NCBI GenBank assembly: GCA_027484655.1
Contig: JAIXSM010000034.1
Span: forward strand, 1 to 64,000
DNA length: 64,000 nucleotides
DNA from: Hyphomicrobiales bacterium
Lineage (GTDB): Bacteria; Pseudomonadota; Alphaproteobacteria; Rhizobiales; Beijerinckiaceae
Direction: 5' to 3'
Shown: one piece after another, positions 8,840-17,619 of the stretch
Position numbering within the stretch: the first letter of the stretch is position 1
Layout of the letters: each line of letters begins with the position of its first letter
Position numbers and translations under genes: made by a program
Notes under the pieces: model-generated
The model's database searches: none
What the model saw: the letters and a program-made list of their open reading frames with translations, nothing else
What the model was told of the DNA's origin: nothing

Positions 8840-9277
8840 ATGATTTTCTGGCGCATTTCGCAGCACGTGGATCTTTCTGGGCAGGGTGGGCGCCTCGTCA
8901 GCGGACGGTGGCACACCAGAGGTCGTCCCATTGTTTACATGGCTGAATGCTCGCCAGGCGCAATGCTGGAATCGTTGGTCCAATTGCGCGTGAGTCCACA
9001 GCCGTTGGCGTTCCAGTTGCTGCGGATCGAAGGCCCAAAACTCGCAAAAGTTATTGATCTTCCCGTTGCCGCCTCAACTGGGTGGCAGGAAGATAAGGTT
9101 GTGAAGCGTATGATTGGTGATAACTGGCTGGAAACGGGGCAGAGCGCGTTGGCGCGCGTTCCGTCTGCACTCGCCCCACAAGCGTGGAATGTGCTTCTAA
9201 ACCCGGAACACCCCATGGCGAGCGAATTCCGCATAACGGAAGTTATACGGTTCCACCCCGATTCACGTCTTCTCTGA
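8840..9277 (+). CDS. RES-domain toxin (NAD-degrading family)
   Basis: A 145-residue RES-domain protein. It shows FWRIS, then GGRLVSGRWHTRGRPIVYMAE, then an alanine/leucine helix with GAMLESLVQL, the conserved Arg, Tyr and Glu region of the family. Characterised RES toxins (MbcT, ParT and others) attack NAD+ or ADP-ribosylate targets and are held in check by the preceding Xre/ParS-type protein. I chose the ATG at 8840; a TTG four codons upstream is possible, and neither has a strong ribosome binding site. The 3' end overlaps the convergent ribF by 15 bp. Confidence 0.82.
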   Translation: MIFWRISQHVDLSGQGGRLVSGRWHTRGRPIVYMAECSPGAMLESLVQLRVSPQPLAFQLLRIEGPKLAKVIDLPVAASTGWQEDKVVKRMIGDNWLETGQSALARVPSALAPQAWNVLLNPEHPMASEFRITEVIRFHPDSRLL

Positions 9278-10240
9278 ACCCAAAATCCCCCGCGCGTCCG
9301 CGCAGTCCTGCTCGATCTGCTGCGTCAGCGCGTCGAGCCCGTCGAACTTCAGTTCGGGGCGGATCCATTCCACGAACGCCGTCTCGACCTGCTTGCCGTA
9401 GAGGTCGCCGGAAAAGTCGAAGACATACACTTCCAGCAGAGGTTCGCCGTTGTCCACGGTGGGCCGGCGCCCCCAGCTCGCCACGCCGTCGTGGGTCTTG
9501 CCGTCGACCGTCAGGCGCACGGCATAGATGCCGTGGCGCAGGCCGCAGCTGGGCGAGATGCGCAGGTTCGCGGTGGGAAAGCCGATGGTGCGGCCGAGTT
9601 TCTGGCCGTGGATGACCTCGCTCACCACAAAGAAGTCGTGGCCCAGCAGCCGGCGCGCTTCGGCCACGTCGCCGCGCTCAAGCGCCGCGCGCACGCCGCT
9701 GGAATGAACCGCTTCAAGGCTGCCCAGTTCATCCGCCATGATCTTCTCCACGATCTCAACAGCGAAGCCGTGCCGCCGGCCAGCGTCCAGCAGGAAGTCC
9801 GGCGAGCCCTCGCGCCCGCGTCCGAAATGGAAGTCGTAGCCCACCACCGCGCCGGCGATTCCAAGGCGGCCCACCAGAATGTCGGTGACGAACTGCTCGG
9901 CCGGCAGCTTCGCCAATTCCGCGCCGAACGAGAGCACAACCATGCCGTCGAGGCCCAGCTGGGCCAGCGCGCGGGCCTTGGCGGTTTCCGGGGTGAGGCG
10001 ATGCACCACAGGCCTGCCCGCGAAGAAATCGGCCGGGTGCGGCTCGAATGTCAGCACCGCGCAGGGGCGGCCGAGGTTGCGGGCGAGAGCCGCGGCGCGG
10101 GCCGCAACCGCTTGGTGGCCGCGGTGCACGCCGTCGAAATTGCCGATGGCCACCACTGCGCGCTCGAGGCCAGGCGGCGGTGCCGCCGGATCGCGCGCAA
10201 TGATGAAACCGCGGCCTGCGGAGGGAAGATCGGCGCCCAT
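9263..10240 (-). CDS. ribF: Bifunctional riboflavin kinase/FAD synthetase
   Basis: RibF of about 325 residues. It phosphorylates riboflavin to FMN and adenylates FMN to FAD. The N-terminal nucleotidyltransferase domain has AIGNFDGVHRGHQ and VGYDFHFGRGREG. The C-terminal kinase domain has GRTIGFPTANL and GVASWGRRPTVD, followed by LEVYVFDFSGDLYGK. I chose the ATG at 10240 (MGADLPS); a GTG at 10261 would overlap the upstream gene by 7 bp. It lies 14 bp downstream of the HAD phosphatase gene, a common alphaproteobacterial pairing that may supply a phosphatase for FMN or related phosphates. Its 3' end overlaps the RES toxin gene. Confidence 0.95.
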   Translation of the reverse strand: MGADLPSAGRGFIIARDPAAPPPGLERAVVAIGNFDGVHRGHQAVAARAAALARNLGRPCAVLTFEPHPADFFAGRPVVHRLTPETAKARALAQLGLDGMVVLSFGAELAKLPAEQFVTDILVGRLGIAGAVVGYDFHFGRGREGSPDFLLDAGRRHGFAVEIVEKIMADELGSLEAVHSSGVRAALERGDVAEARRLLGHDFFVVSEVIHGQKLGRTIGFPTANLRISPSCGLRHGIYAVRLTVDGKTHDGVASWGRRPTVDNGEPLLEVYVFDFSGDLYGKQVETAFVEWIRPELKFDGLDALTQQIEQDCADARGILGSEKT

Positions 10241-10254
10241 GTCGCGTGGAAACC

Positions 10255-11175
10255 TCACCACACCAGCGCGGGCATGGCCGCGACGGGCCGCACGCCCGTC
10301 TTCTCCAGCAGGCGGCCCATGGCGGCGATGTCCAGATCGCCGCGCACGCCGGGTCGCCCATGGGGGTGCAACTCGTCCCGGTGGATGCCGGATGTGACGA
10401 AAACCGCGTCAAATCCCTGATCCATGGCGCCCTGAACGTCGGTGCGGATGGCGTCGCCAATGGCGACCACGCGGGCTGGGTCGATGGGCGCAGAGCGGCG
10501 ACCCTGAGCGAGTTCGATGGCGCGCTCGTAGATCGGCGCGAACGGCTTGCCCGCCTGCAGCACGCGACCGCCGGCCTCTTCATACAGCTGGGCCAGCGCG
10601 CCGGCGCACCATTGCTCCTTTTCGCCCACGTGGACGATCAGGTCCGGATTGGCGCAGATAAGCTCCATGTCCCGCGCGCGCATCTTCGCCAGTTCCTCGG
10701 CGTAGAGATCCGGTGAATGGTCGTCGTCGAACAGGCCGGTGCACAGCACGTACTCGGCCGCGTCGAGTTCCACGCTGGGGGGGCGATGGCCGATCTGCGC
10801 CTGCATGATGTCGAAAAACGTGCGGTCGCGGGGCGGGCCGATGTGGTGCACCGGCTTGTCGCCATGGGCGGCGACGAAGCGCAGGGTGACGTCGCCGGAC
10901 GTCACCACCTCGTCGAAGCAGTTCCGCGGGGCGCCCAGCATCTCCAGTTGTTCCAGGATCGGCGGAAACGGGCGCGGCGCGTTGGTGACGAGGACAACCG
11001 TGCCGCCGCGCTCGCGAAACCGCCGCAGGGCGTCGCAGGCTTGCGGAAAGTGCTCCCGGCCGTTGTGAACCACACCCCAGATGTCGGAAAGGACAACGTC
11101 ATAGCGGTCGGCGATTTCGCCAAAGCCGCTGAGGATCGGGACGCCGGGGGCGCTCGCGCGTGATGTCTGCTGCAT
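10255..11175 (-). CDS. HAD-superfamily hydrolase (TIGR01459/NagD-like)
   Basis: A 306-residue HAD phosphatase of the NagD/class IIA type. The catalytic motif is SDIWGVVHNGR near residue 30. The second aspartate position of the usual DxDG is Trp/Gly, as in the TIGR01459 family. Motif II is VLVTNAPRP and motif IV is VVAIGDAIRTDVQGA. Family members remove phosphate from small phosphometabolites, and the substrate here is unknown. Conserved adjacency to ribF suggests a link with flavin phosphate metabolism, but that is inference. It is probably first in the two-gene operon with ribF. Confidence 0.85.
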   Translation of the reverse strand: MQQTSRASAPGVPILSGFGEIADRYDVVLSDIWGVVHNGREHFPQACDALRRFRERGGTVVLVTNAPRPFPPILEQLEMLGAPRNCFDEVVTSGDVTLRFVAAHGDKPVHHIGPPRDRTFFDIMQAQIGHRPPSVELDAAEYVLCTGLFDDDHSPDLYAEELAKMRARDMELICANPDLIVHVGEKEQWCAGALAQLYEEAGGRVLQAGKPFAPIYERAIELAQGRRSAPIDPARVVAIGDAIRTDVQGAMDQGFDAVFVTSGIHRDELHPHGRPGVRGDLDIAAMGRLLEKTGVRPVAAMPALVW

Positions 11176-11320
11176 GGGCTGGCGCTAAGGCCAGCGCCGT
11201 GGAGTGTCAAGGGAAACGGCGCAGGCAGCCGGGCCTTGGCGGCCTGCGGCAAGCCGCGTTAGTGTGTGCGAACGGACGGCCGGCGTTGATCGGCCTCCGG
11301 ATCACGGGAGGGAACAGTCG

Positions 11321-12349
11321 ATGATGAGAGCAGCTTGGGGAATTGGCGCGGTGCTCGCGGCGTTCGCGGTCGGGTCGCCGGCGGCGGCGCAGGATCCGGC
11401 GGCTTTCTACAAGGGCCGGCAGATGAACATCATTGTCGGGTCGTCCCCGGGGGGCGGATACGACACCTACGCCCGTTTCGTCGCCCGCCACATGGGCAAG
11501 CACATCCCGGGCAACCCGGTCATTGTCGTGCAGAACATGCCTGGCGCTGGCGGCAACGTTTCGGCCAACTTCCTCTACAATGTTGCGCCGAAGGATGGCA
11601 CCGCCATTGGCGCGTTCCAGTCGGGCGTCATTCTCGAGCCGCTTCTGGGCAAGACGCCGGTGAAGCACGACCCCTCTAAGTTCTACTATCTCGGCAGCGC
11701 TAACGACGACATCTACATCTGCATCGCGCGCACGGACGCGCAGGCGAAGTCGTTCAGGGACAGTCTCACGACTGAACTGCTGCTGGCGGCGAGCCAGTCC
11801 AGCTCCACGGCGGATTATCCGCTCGTCATCAACGCGGTGCTGGGCTCGAAATTCAAGGTCGTCACCGGTTACCCCGGCAGCCGCGAGATTTCGCTCGCCG
11901 TGGAGCGCGGCGAGGCGCAAGGCGCGTGCGGACTGGCGTGGCCCTCCATCTCGGTGACGCAGCCCGGCTGGTTCGACTCTGGCCGCGTCCATGTCATCCT
12001 GCAGACGCATCAGAAAGGGCACCCCGACCTTAACGCCAGAGGCGTGCCGCTGGCCCACAGCTTCGCGAAAACCGACGAGGATCGCGCGATGCTCGACCTG
12101 TTCTTCAGCCAGTCGCGCTTCGGCCGCCCGTTCGTGATCTCGCCGGATGTCCCCGCCGACCGCGCTGCGGCGCTGCGCAAGGCGTTCGCCCAGACGCTGG
12201 CGGACCCGGAGTTGCTGGCCGAGGCGGGCAAGGCGCGGCTCGACGTGGTTCCGGTTTCGGGTGAAGAGGTGCAGGAGCTGGTGAAGCAGGTGTACGCCTC
12301 GCCGCCCGCCATCATCGCCAAGACGAAGAAGGCCATTCACGGCGATTGA
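11321..12349 (+). CDS. Bug/TctC-family periplasmic solute-binding protein
   Basis: A 342-residue exported protein with a clear signal peptide (GAVLAAFAVGSPAAAQD). It has the tripartite tricarboxylate receptor fold, with MNIIVGSSPGGGYDTYARF for ligand binding and IVVQNMPGAGGN. GGGAGGGA ahead of the ATG at 11321 sets the start. No TctA/TctB membrane genes are nearby, so it is an orphan receptor that may work with a distant transporter or in sensing. It is followed by ridA (48 bp) and an HMA protein in the same direction, which may form a loose transcription unit. Confidence 0.88.
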   Translation: MMRAAWGIGAVLAAFAVGSPAAAQDPAAFYKGRQMNIIVGSSPGGGYDTYARFVARHMGKHIPGNPVIVVQNMPGAGGNVSANFLYNVAPKDGTAIGAFQSGVILEPLLGKTPVKHDPSKFYYLGSANDDIYICIARTDAQAKSFRDSLTTELLLAASQSSSTADYPLVINAVLGSKFKVVTGYPGSREISLAVERGEAQGACGLAWPSISVTQPGWFDSGRVHVILQTHQKGHPDLNARGVPLAHSFAKTDEDRAMLDLFFSQSRFGRPFVISPDVPADRAAALRKAFAQTLADPELLAEAGKARLDVVPVSGEEVQELVKQVYASPPAIIAKTKKAIHGD

Positions 12350-12396
12350 TCGTTTGGCGCTGCGGTCCCCGCAGCCCATCAACCAAGGAGACGACA

Positions 12397-12786
12397 GTGC
12401 CCACGTTCATCAACCCCGACGACGCGCCAAAGCCCACGTCCGCCTACGCCCAGGGCGTTCTCGTGTCCGCGAACGCGCGTCGCCTCATCATTTCGGGGCA
12501 GGTGGGCGTGAGGCCTGACGGGACGATGTGCGAGGGCATGCGGGCGCAGACGGAGCAGGTGTTCGCCAACATGCGCGCCGTGCTACGGGCGGCGGGCATG
12601 GATGTGGAGAATCTGGTGAAGATCGTCACCTACTGCACGCGGCCCGAGGAAATCAGTGTCATTCGCGAGGTGCGCGCCGGCTTTCTCGGCGCCCACACGC
12701 CCGCAAGCACGTTTCTCATGGTGCCGGCGCTCGCCAATCCATCGTACTTGATCGAGATCGAGGCGGAGGCGGTCAAAGACGCGTAA
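12397..12786 (+). CDS. RidA/YjgF family protein
   Basis: A 129-residue RidA-like protein of the type that hydrolyses reactive enamine/imine intermediates. Visible family features are SAYAQGVLVSANARRLIISGQ, NMRAVLRAAGMDVENLVKI, and the end block TPASTFLMVPALANPSYLIEIEAEAV. The arginine of the canonical RidA active site (SRV.R region) is not obvious, so it may belong to another YjgF subgroup. AAGGAG at 12385-12390 selects the GTG at 12397. It lies downstream of a solute-binding gene, as RidA-like genes often do in catabolic clusters. Confidence 0.85.
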   Translation: MPTFINPDDAPKPTSAYAQGVLVSANARRLIISGQVGVRPDGTMCEGMRAQTEQVFANMRAVLRAAGMDVENLVKIVTYCTRPEEISVIREVRAGFLGAHTPASTFLMVPALANPSYLIEIEAEAVKDA

Positions 12787-12812
12787 GCGACAAGGGCCAG
12801 CAGGAGTTCGCC

Positions 12813-13025
12813 ATGAGCGAGAAGAAAGCCGTTCACATCGAGGTCAAGGGCATGACGTGCCAGGGCTGCGTCAACGCGGTCACCCGCGTCGTCCAGCGCA
12901 AGGATCCCGCCGCGCAGGTGACGGTGGATCTGGCCGCCGCCCGCATGGACGGCGTGAGCGAGGTCGAGCCGCAAACGCTCGCGGCCGCCATCACGGCCGC
13001 CGGTTACGAAGCGCGCGTGCTCTAA
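12813..13025 (+). CDS. Heavy-metal-associated (HMA) domain protein, CopZ-like
   Basis: A 70-residue single-domain protein with VKGMTCQGCVNAVTRVV, the CxxC metal site of copper chaperones and P-type ATPase N-domains, and the C-terminal block AAAITAAGYEARVL. The ATG at 12813 follows CAGGAG. Such proteins hand Cu(I) to an ATPase or regulator, but no copper ATPase or CueR-type regulator lies in this window. It converges on the ABC exporter ATPase gene with only 3 bp between stop codons. Confidence 0.85.
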   Translation: MSEKKAVHIEVKGMTCQGCVNAVTRVVQRKDPAAQVTVDLAAARMDGVSEVEPQTLAAAITAAGYEARVL

Positions 13026-13028
13026 TCC

Positions 13029-13751
13029 TCAGCGCGGCGGCGTCGCCGCGATGCGTCCGTCGACGATGTGCACGCGGCGGTCCGCCTGGGCGGCGAGGTC
13101 AAGGTCGTGGGTCACGATCACGACCGCTTTGCCGCGCCCCGGCGCCGTATCCACCAGTTTGCGCAGAATCCCAAGCACCTGCGCGCTTGATTGCGTATCC
13201 AGATTCCCCGTGGGCTCGTCGGCGAGGATCACCAGCGGATCGTTGGCGAGCGCGCGGGCGATGGCCACGCGCTGGCGCTGGCCGCCGGACATCTGGTCGG
13301 GGCGCTTGCGCGCCTGTTCTGGCAACCCCAACGAGGACAGGATCTCCATGGCGCGGGCGCGCATCTGCGCCTCGGTGAGCCGCCCCAGCGCGCGCATGGG
13401 CAACATCACATTATCGAGGGCGGAAAACTCGGGCAGCAGGAAGTGGAACTGGAAGACGAAGCCCAGCGTCGCCAGACGCAAGGCGGCGCGCGCGTCCTCG
13501 CTCAGCCCGCTCGTCGCCTGCCCGTTGACGAACACCTCGCCCGTGGTCGGCTTGTCGAGCAACCCCAGCAAATAGAGCAGGGACGACTTGCCGGATCCCG
13601 ACGGGCCAGTCACCGCCACGAACTCGCCAGGCAGCACCGCGAAGTCGATCCCCGCCACCAGCGTTGTCGGCACATCGCCATTGATGACGCGTGTCGCGCC
13701 GCGCGTCTCGATAAGCGGCGTCGTTCTGCTGTCGGGCGCAGGCGCGCTCAC
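13029..13751 (-). CDS. ABC transporter ATPase, LolD/MacB-type
   Basis: A 240-residue ATPase. It has Walker A GPSGSGKSS, signature MSGGQRQRVAIARAL, Walker B VILADEPTGNLD, and the switch His in VIVTHDLD. The sequence resembles the LolD/MacB/FtsE group that drives FtsX-fold permeases. The GTG at 13751 overlaps the permease stop codon by 4 bp (GTGA), so the subunits are translationally coupled. A longer upstream reading lies inside the permease gene and is rejected. With the adaptor and permease it makes a three-gene exporter. Confidence 0.92.
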   Translation of the reverse strand: MSAPAPDSRTTPLIETRGATRVINGDVPTTLVAGIDFAVLPGEFVAVTGPSGSGKSSLLYLLGLLDKPTTGEVFVNGQATSGLSEDARAALRLATLGFVFQFHFLLPEFSALDNVMLPMRALGRLTEAQMRARAMEILSSLGLPEQARKRPDQMSGGQRQRVAIARALANDPLVILADEPTGNLDTQSSAQVLGILRKLVDTAPGRGKAVVIVTHDLDLAAQADRRVHIVDGRIAATPPR

Positions 13752-14983
13752 GAGGCGCCCCGGATGATGTCGACCGGCTGCACGGAGGCGGCCTTGCGTG
13801 CCGGAAAATAGCCGGCGATGGCCGAGGCTGCGAGCGCGACGGCGCCGGCAATAACATAGTGCAAGGGCGAATAGAGGATCGGCAGCCGCGTGGCGTCCAT
13901 ATACGGCGACTTGAACTCGATCTGCCCCATGCCCAGCGACATGACATAGCCCAGGATCCACCCGGCCAGCACGCCCATGACGCCGATGGCGAGCGCCTCG
14001 ATCACGAAGATCCGTCGCACCGTGCGCGCAGGCAATCCCAGCGACTTCAGGATGGCGATGTCGCGGGTCTTCTCGTGGGTGATCGTCGAGATGATGTTGT
14101 AGGTGCCGAAGGAGGCGACAAGCAGGATCGCGCCCACCACCGCGTACATGATGAAATTGCGGATCTGGAAAGCGGCGAGAAGATCCTCGTTGGCCTCAAG
14201 CCACGAAAGCGCCTTGTAGCCTGTCTCGATCTCGATGCGCGCCGCCACGTCGCGCGCGTTCATGGCGTCGTTGGTGCGCACGCGGATCTCGTTCACGAGC
14301 CCGGTTTGCCCGGCCAGAATCTGCGCCGTCTTGATGAGCGTGTGCGCCTGGCTTTCGTCGATCTGGCTCACGCCCGTGTGGGAAAGCGCGACGACGGTCG
14401 CCGAGAGAGAGCGGCCATTGCCGCCCACAAGCGTTACGGAGTTGCCCACGCGGGCGCCAATCTTGCGCGCGAGACCGGAGCCGAGAATGACGGCGTTCGA
14501 CGCCTTGTAGAGATCGTCCAGCGAGCCGGAGACGATCTGCCGCGCGAGCTTCGAAACATTGGGCTCGCGGCGCGGATCGATGCCGATCACGCTCGCCGCC
14601 GTGTCGCGCCCGGCGAACCGCAGCACCGTTTTTGACTGAACGGACGGCGCGACCGAGCCCGGCGCCCAGCTTTCGATGGAGGCGATGATGGCGTAGGGAT
14701 TCTTGATGCCGGGCCGGATGACAGGGGTTGTCAGCCCATAAATCTGCGCGGCGGCGTAGGCGTCTTCGGCGGGCTGGCGCGGCGGTTCGCGCCGCTGGTC
14801 TGTGACGGAGATATGGGGCAGGGCGTCAACAAGTTGGGTGACGAAGTCGCGCTGCGAACCTTCCATGAGCGCGGCCATCATCACCGAGAAGCCGACGCCG
14901 GTAGCCACGCCCATCAACCCGACGAGCGTCTGCCTGATGCGCGCGCGGATGTGCGTGACGGCGATGTCGAAGACGAGGCTCAT
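13748..14983 (-). CDS. FtsX-fold ABC permease (LolC/MacB-like)
   Basis: A 411-residue permease. The topology is one N-terminal transmembrane helix (VGLMGVATGVGFSVMMAAL), a periplasmic domain of about 240 residues, then three C-terminal helices. The cytoplasmic EKTRDIAILKSLGLPARTV loop after the second helix is the coupling region typical of LolC/E and MacB permeases. Its start overlaps the adaptor stop (ATGA). Because an HlyD-type adaptor is present, this is more likely an efflux or lipid/peptide exporter than the LolCDE lipoprotein sorter. The substrate is unknown. Confidence 0.88.
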   Translation of the reverse strand: MSLVFDIAVTHIRARIRQTLVGLMGVATGVGFSVMMAALMEGSQRDFVTQLVDALPHISVTDQRREPPRQPAEDAYAAAQIYGLTTPVIRPGIKNPYAIIASIESWAPGSVAPSVQSKTVLRFAGRDTAASVIGIDPRREPNVSKLARQIVSGSLDDLYKASNAVILGSGLARKIGARVGNSVTLVGGNGRSLSATVVALSHTGVSQIDESQAHTLIKTAQILAGQTGLVNEIRVRTNDAMNARDVAARIEIETGYKALSWLEANEDLLAAFQIRNFIMYAVVGAILLVASFGTYNIISTITHEKTRDIAILKSLGLPARTVRRIFVIEALAIGVMGVLAGWILGYVMSLGMGQIEFKSPYMDATRLPILYSPLHYVIAGAVALAASAIAGYFPARKAASVQPVDIIRGAS

Positions 14984-16005
14984 TTGGCGCCCGCCAGCGT
15001 GTCGCCCACGCGCACCCGCTGCCCGTCGCGCAATTGCGCCGTGGCGGGCGAAACCACACGGTCGCGCGCGCTGACGCCCGCGACGATTTCCACCATCCGC
15101 GTGCCGCGCAGGCCTGTCTCCACCGGGCGGCGCGCAAGCTTGCCGTCAGTGACCACGAACACCGCGCCGCCGATGATCGCTTCCGCCGGCAGCAGCAGCA
15201 CGTCCTGCTTCTCGCGCGTGACGATGTTCGCCTCCACGCTCATGCCGATGAGCAACGGCGTGTCGTCCGGGAGCGAGAGATAGACGCGAAAGGTCTTCGT
15301 CTGCGGATCGCCCTTGGGCGTGATTTCCGCCACTGTCGCATGCAGCCTCTGGCCGCGGAACCCTTCGCTGCGCAGCAGGACCGTCTGCTTGACGCGCACG
15401 CGCGGAACATCCTCCTCGTTGACCTCCGCCACGACGCGCAGCGGGCGAGGCTGGCCCACCCAGAACAGCACATCATTGGCGCCGGTTCCGGCGATCTCGC
15501 CGATTTCCCCGTCGCGGCGCAGCACCACCCCCTCCATGGGCGCGCGCAGCACGAGTTCGTTGATGCGCTCGCGCACCGCCTCAATGCGGGCCTCGAACTC
15601 GCGCAGTTGCGTCACGGTCTGGTCGAGCTGGGTCTGGGGCGCGATGTTGCGCTGCACGAGCCCGGTGAGGCGCTCCACGTCGCCCTGAAGCCGGTTGCGA
15701 CGCGCCACAAACTCCGCCAGCAGGGCTTGTTCCTGGCTGTCGTCGAGGCGCGCGAGAACCTCGTCCTTTTTGACGGGGCGTCCTTCGCACGAGCACAGGT
15801 CCACGATGCGGCGGCGCTGGAGCGCGATAACCTTGGCCCACCGTTGCGGCTCGACGACGCCTGTTGCGTACACAACCTCCGCCGCGTCCCCCCGGACAGG
15901 CGCCAGCGTCTGAGCCACCGGCGAAAATCCGCCGCGCTCCCAGTACGCATAGGCGCCGGCGCCGGCTGCGAGGACGAGAACGGCGAACAGCAATCGGAAG
16001 AGCAT
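14980..16005 (-). CDS. Periplasmic adaptor (HlyD/MacA/RND-type membrane fusion protein)
   Basis: A 341-residue protein starting at the ATG at 16005 (GGAG upstream). An N-terminal membrane anchor is followed by a barrel-sandwich lipoyl domain (VEPQRWAKVIALQRRRIVDL ... EGRPVKKDEVLARLDDSQ). An alpha-hairpin (residues about 100-160) comes next, then a beta-barrel domain. A CSC motif sits in the first lipoyl half. It heads the operon with the permease and ATPase. No outer membrane TolC-like gene is adjacent, so an unlinked channel would be needed. Confidence 0.88.
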   Translation of the reverse strand: MLFRLLFAVLVLAAGAGAYAYWERGGFSPVAQTLAPVRGDAAEVVYATGVVEPQRWAKVIALQRRRIVDLCSCEGRPVKKDEVLARLDDSQEQALLAEFVARRNRLQGDVERLTGLVQRNIAPQTQLDQTVTQLREFEARIEAVRERINELVLRAPMEGVVLRRDGEIGEIAGTGANDVLFWVGQPRPLRVVAEVNEEDVPRVRVKQTVLLRSEGFRGQRLHATVAEITPKGDPQTKTFRVYLSLPDDTPLLIGMSVEANIVTREKQDVLLLPAEAIIGGAVFVVTDGKLARRPVETGLRGTRMVEIVAGVSARDRVVSPATAQLRDGQRVRVGDTLAGAK

Positions 16006-16158
16006 GCGGGCTCCGCGCGGGTTTGGTGAACGCCTCGGGGGGCTGCGCCGTTTCACCTTCTCCTAACGGGGCACAGGCGGCAAGTCAGCTTTCCGTCCGT
16101 GTCCTCCCGTGGCGCGCCCGTGGTATAAAGGTGGCGCTACACAAAAAGGTGACGCCTC

Positions 16159-17502
16159 ATGTCCTCCGCCGCAGCTTCGCCAACGGTTCTCGCGCCGAAC
16201 GATCTCGAAGCGTACTGGATGCCCTTCTCCGCCAATCGCGCGTTCAAGAAAGAGCCGCGTATGCTCGTGGGCGCCAAGGACATGCACTACGTGTCGTCCG
16301 ACGGGCGCAGACTGATCGACGCCGCCGCAGGCCTCTGGTGCGTGAACGCAGGCCACGGGCGCGAGCCCATCGTACGCGCTATCCAGGACCAGGCCGCGGA
16401 GATGGATTTTGCGCCGCCGTTCCAGTTCGGCAATCCGAAAGCCTTCCAGCTCGCCACCCGTGTAGCCGCCCTCGCGCCCGGGGATCTCGACCATGTGTTC
16501 TTCGCCAATTCGGGCTCGGAGGCGGTCGATACCGCGCTGAAGATCGCGCTCGCCTATCACAACGTGAGCGGGCAGGGCGCGCGCCAGCGCCTCATCGGCC
16601 GCGTGCGCGGCTACCACGGCGTAGGTTTCGGCGGCATCTCCGTGGGCGGCATGGTCGCCAACCGCAAGACCTTCGGCCCGGGGCTCGCCGGCGTCGATCA
16701 TTTGCCGACCACGTACAACCGGGCCGAGCAGGCGTTTACCCGCGGCGAGCCGGAGTGGGGCGCCCATCTGGCGGACGAACTGGAGAACATCGTCGGCCTG
16801 CACGACGCCTCCACCATCGCGGCGGTGATCGTCGAGCCCATGGCCGGCTCCACCGGCGTTCTGCCCCCGCCCAGGGGCTATTTGCAGAAGCTGCGCGCCA
16901 TCTGCGACAAGCATGGCATTCTGCTGATCTTCGACGAGGTCATCACCGGGTTCGGGCGGCTTGGATACGCCTTCGCCGCCGAGCGCTACGGCGTCGTGCC
17001 GGACATGATCTGCTTCGCCAAGGGCGTCACGTCCGGAACCGTGCCCATGGGCGGCGTGGTCGTGCGCAAGCCGATTCACGACGCGTTCATGAAAGGCCCC
17101 GAGCACGTGGTTGAGCTGTTCCACGGCTACACCTACTCCGCGCATCCGCTGGCCTGCGCGGCGGGCCTCGCGACGCTGGCGCTTTACGAGGACGAGGATC
17201 TGTTCGGCCATGCGCGCCGTCTTGAGGACGGGTTCGCGGACGCGGTGCACGGGCTGAAAGGTTTGCCCAACGTGGTCGATATCCGCACCGTCGGGCTCGC
17301 CGCGGCCATCGATCTGGCGCCCATCGACGGCGCGCCGGGCAAGCGTGGCTACGCCGCGACGCAGGAAACCTTCCACCGTCAGGACATGTTGATGCGCGTG
17401 GCCGGCGACACTCTCGTGATCTCGCCGCCGCTCATCGCCACGCCGGCGCATATCGACGAGATCGTTGAGAAAACGGCGGGCGCCATACGCGCCGTCGCCT
17501 GA
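16159..17502 (+). CDS. Class III PLP aminotransferase (omega-amino acid:pyruvate type)
   Basis: A 447-residue fold-type I aminotransferase. The PLP-binding lysine is Lys288 in CFAKGVTSG. The preceding FDEVITGFGR carries the aspartate that binds the pyridine nitrogen, and NSGSEAVDTALKIA binds the phosphate. The start (LEAYWMPFSANRAFKK) and the cluster around AAAGLWCVNAGHG match beta-alanine/omega-amino-acid:pyruvate transaminases, so the likely amino donors are beta-alanine or other omega-amines. It stands alone between a divergent exporter operon and dps. The exact donor cannot be read from sequence. Confidence 0.92.
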   Translation: MSSAAASPTVLAPNDLEAYWMPFSANRAFKKEPRMLVGAKDMHYVSSDGRRLIDAAAGLWCVNAGHGREPIVRAIQDQAAEMDFAPPFQFGNPKAFQLATRVAALAPGDLDHVFFANSGSEAVDTALKIALAYHNVSGQGARQRLIGRVRGYHGVGFGGISVGGMVANRKTFGPGLAGVDHLPTTYNRAEQAFTRGEPEWGAHLADELENIVGLHDASTIAAVIVEPMAGSTGVLPPPRGYLQKLRAICDKHGILLIFDEVITGFGRLGYAFAAERYGVVPDMICFAKGVTSGTVPMGGVVVRKPIHDAFMKGPEHVVELFHGYTYSAHPLACAAGLATLALYEDEDLFGHARRLEDGFADAVHGLKGLPNVVDIRTVGLAAAIDLAPIDGAPGKRGYAATQETFHRQDMLMRVAGDTLVISPPLIATPAHIDEIVEKTAGAIRAVA

Positions 17503-17619
17503 TAATAGGTCGAAACGATGATTGAGAGGTAATCAATCGATTAGACGAATAGAAATCGTCGTCATAGGGTCACAACCAAAGACGGGGCCGGGCTGGCCTG
17601 CTCGATTGGAGAAAAGACG

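Noticed and set aside
13748-16005. Assignment of the exporter operon as lolCDE
   Set aside because: An HlyD-type adaptor is present and there is a single permease, which does not fit lipoprotein sorting by LolCDE.
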